Below are positions 63,925 to 64,000 of a DNA stretch of 64,000 bases, one piece after another. The translations under genes were made by a program, and so were the position numbers. The DNA is taken from assembly GCF_002217395.1 (NCBI RefSeq), contig NZ_MUHD01000011.1, positions 32,010 through 96,009 of the forward strand, given 5' to 3'. Numbering within the stretch: the first letter of the stretch is position 1; each line of letters begins with the position of its first letter. The stretch comes from Flavobacterium plurextorum (GTDB lineage: Bacteria > Bacteroidota > Bacteroidia > Flavobacteriales > Flavobacteriaceae). Under the pieces are notes generated by a model, which saw only the letters and a list, made by a program, of their open reading frames with translations, was not told the origin of the DNA and searched no databases.

Positions 63925-64000
63925 AAGTTTAAGCTTTTGTATGGTAAAAATAGCACAATATTATTAAATCCCAATAATGAAAAATTCCAAATTCCAATAT

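Overview
The window comes from a low-GC member of the Bacteroidota, most likely a Flavobacterium or close relative. Evidence for this: two SusC/SusD pairs, an ECF sigma/FecR pair, a SdhCAB respiratory complex with a single-polypeptide cytochrome b, an OmpA with thrombospondin type-3 repeats, HMG-CoA synthase (mevalonate route), and several promoters that fit the flavobacterial pattern TTG-N19..21-TAnnTTTG instead of the sigma-70 consensus.

Region 1 (1-7.7 kb) is an accessory island at the 3' end of a CAT-anticodon tRNA gene. A 6.3-kb integrative element (about 1346-7665) lies between two 13-bp copies of the tRNA 3' end. It carries a tyrosine integrase, an excisionase-like HTH protein, an HUH-type Rep protein with a possible origin upstream, several unknown small genes, and a cargo pair: an EcoRI-family adenine methyltransferase and a DUF262-HNH nuclease. 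Double copies of ATTCCGCCCCT lie just inside both ends and look like integrase arm sites. Outside the element, on the far left, are the 3' part of a C5-cytosine methyltransferase gene and a vsr repair endonuclease, probably the remains of an older acquisition at the same tRNA.

Region 2 (7.8-14.7 kb) is housekeeping: methylmalonyl-CoA epimerase in a three-gene cluster with two exported proteins, an Ig-like lipoprotein, a Coa1-like membrane protein and an omega-amidase. Region 3 (14.8-29.0 kb) is the most interesting part. It is a polysaccharide-utilisation-like locus with SusC, SusD, a GntP permease, RidA, KDG kinase, KDPG aldolase, a D-serine dehydratase/D-threonine aldolase-like PLP enzyme, an M19 amidohydrolase, a DeoR repressor and a GH20 hexosaminidase. 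Together these fit uptake and catabolism of C1-oxidised chitin ends: GlcNAc-aldonate, then D-glucosaminate, then KDG, KDPG, and finally pyruvate plus glyceraldehyde 3-phosphate. A shared 15-bp palindromic motif lies upstream of susC (twice), deoR (degenerate) and the GH20 gene, and is a candidate operator.

Region 4 (29-46 kb) holds sdhCAB, HMG-CoA synthase, a run of small membrane, acetyltransferase and hypothetical genes separated by palindromic repeats, an XRE regulator, an aminopeptidase P with an S33 hydrolase, ferritin and an AIM24-family protein. Region 5 (46-53.3 kb) is a second SusCD system with FecR and a divergently transcribed ECF sigma factor, and no enzymes beside it. Region 6 (53.3-64 kb) holds an alpha/beta hydrolase, an ABC ATPase with a tiny membrane partner, AddB-like and AddA-like recombination helicase/nucleases, OmpA and glycine C-acetyltransferase.
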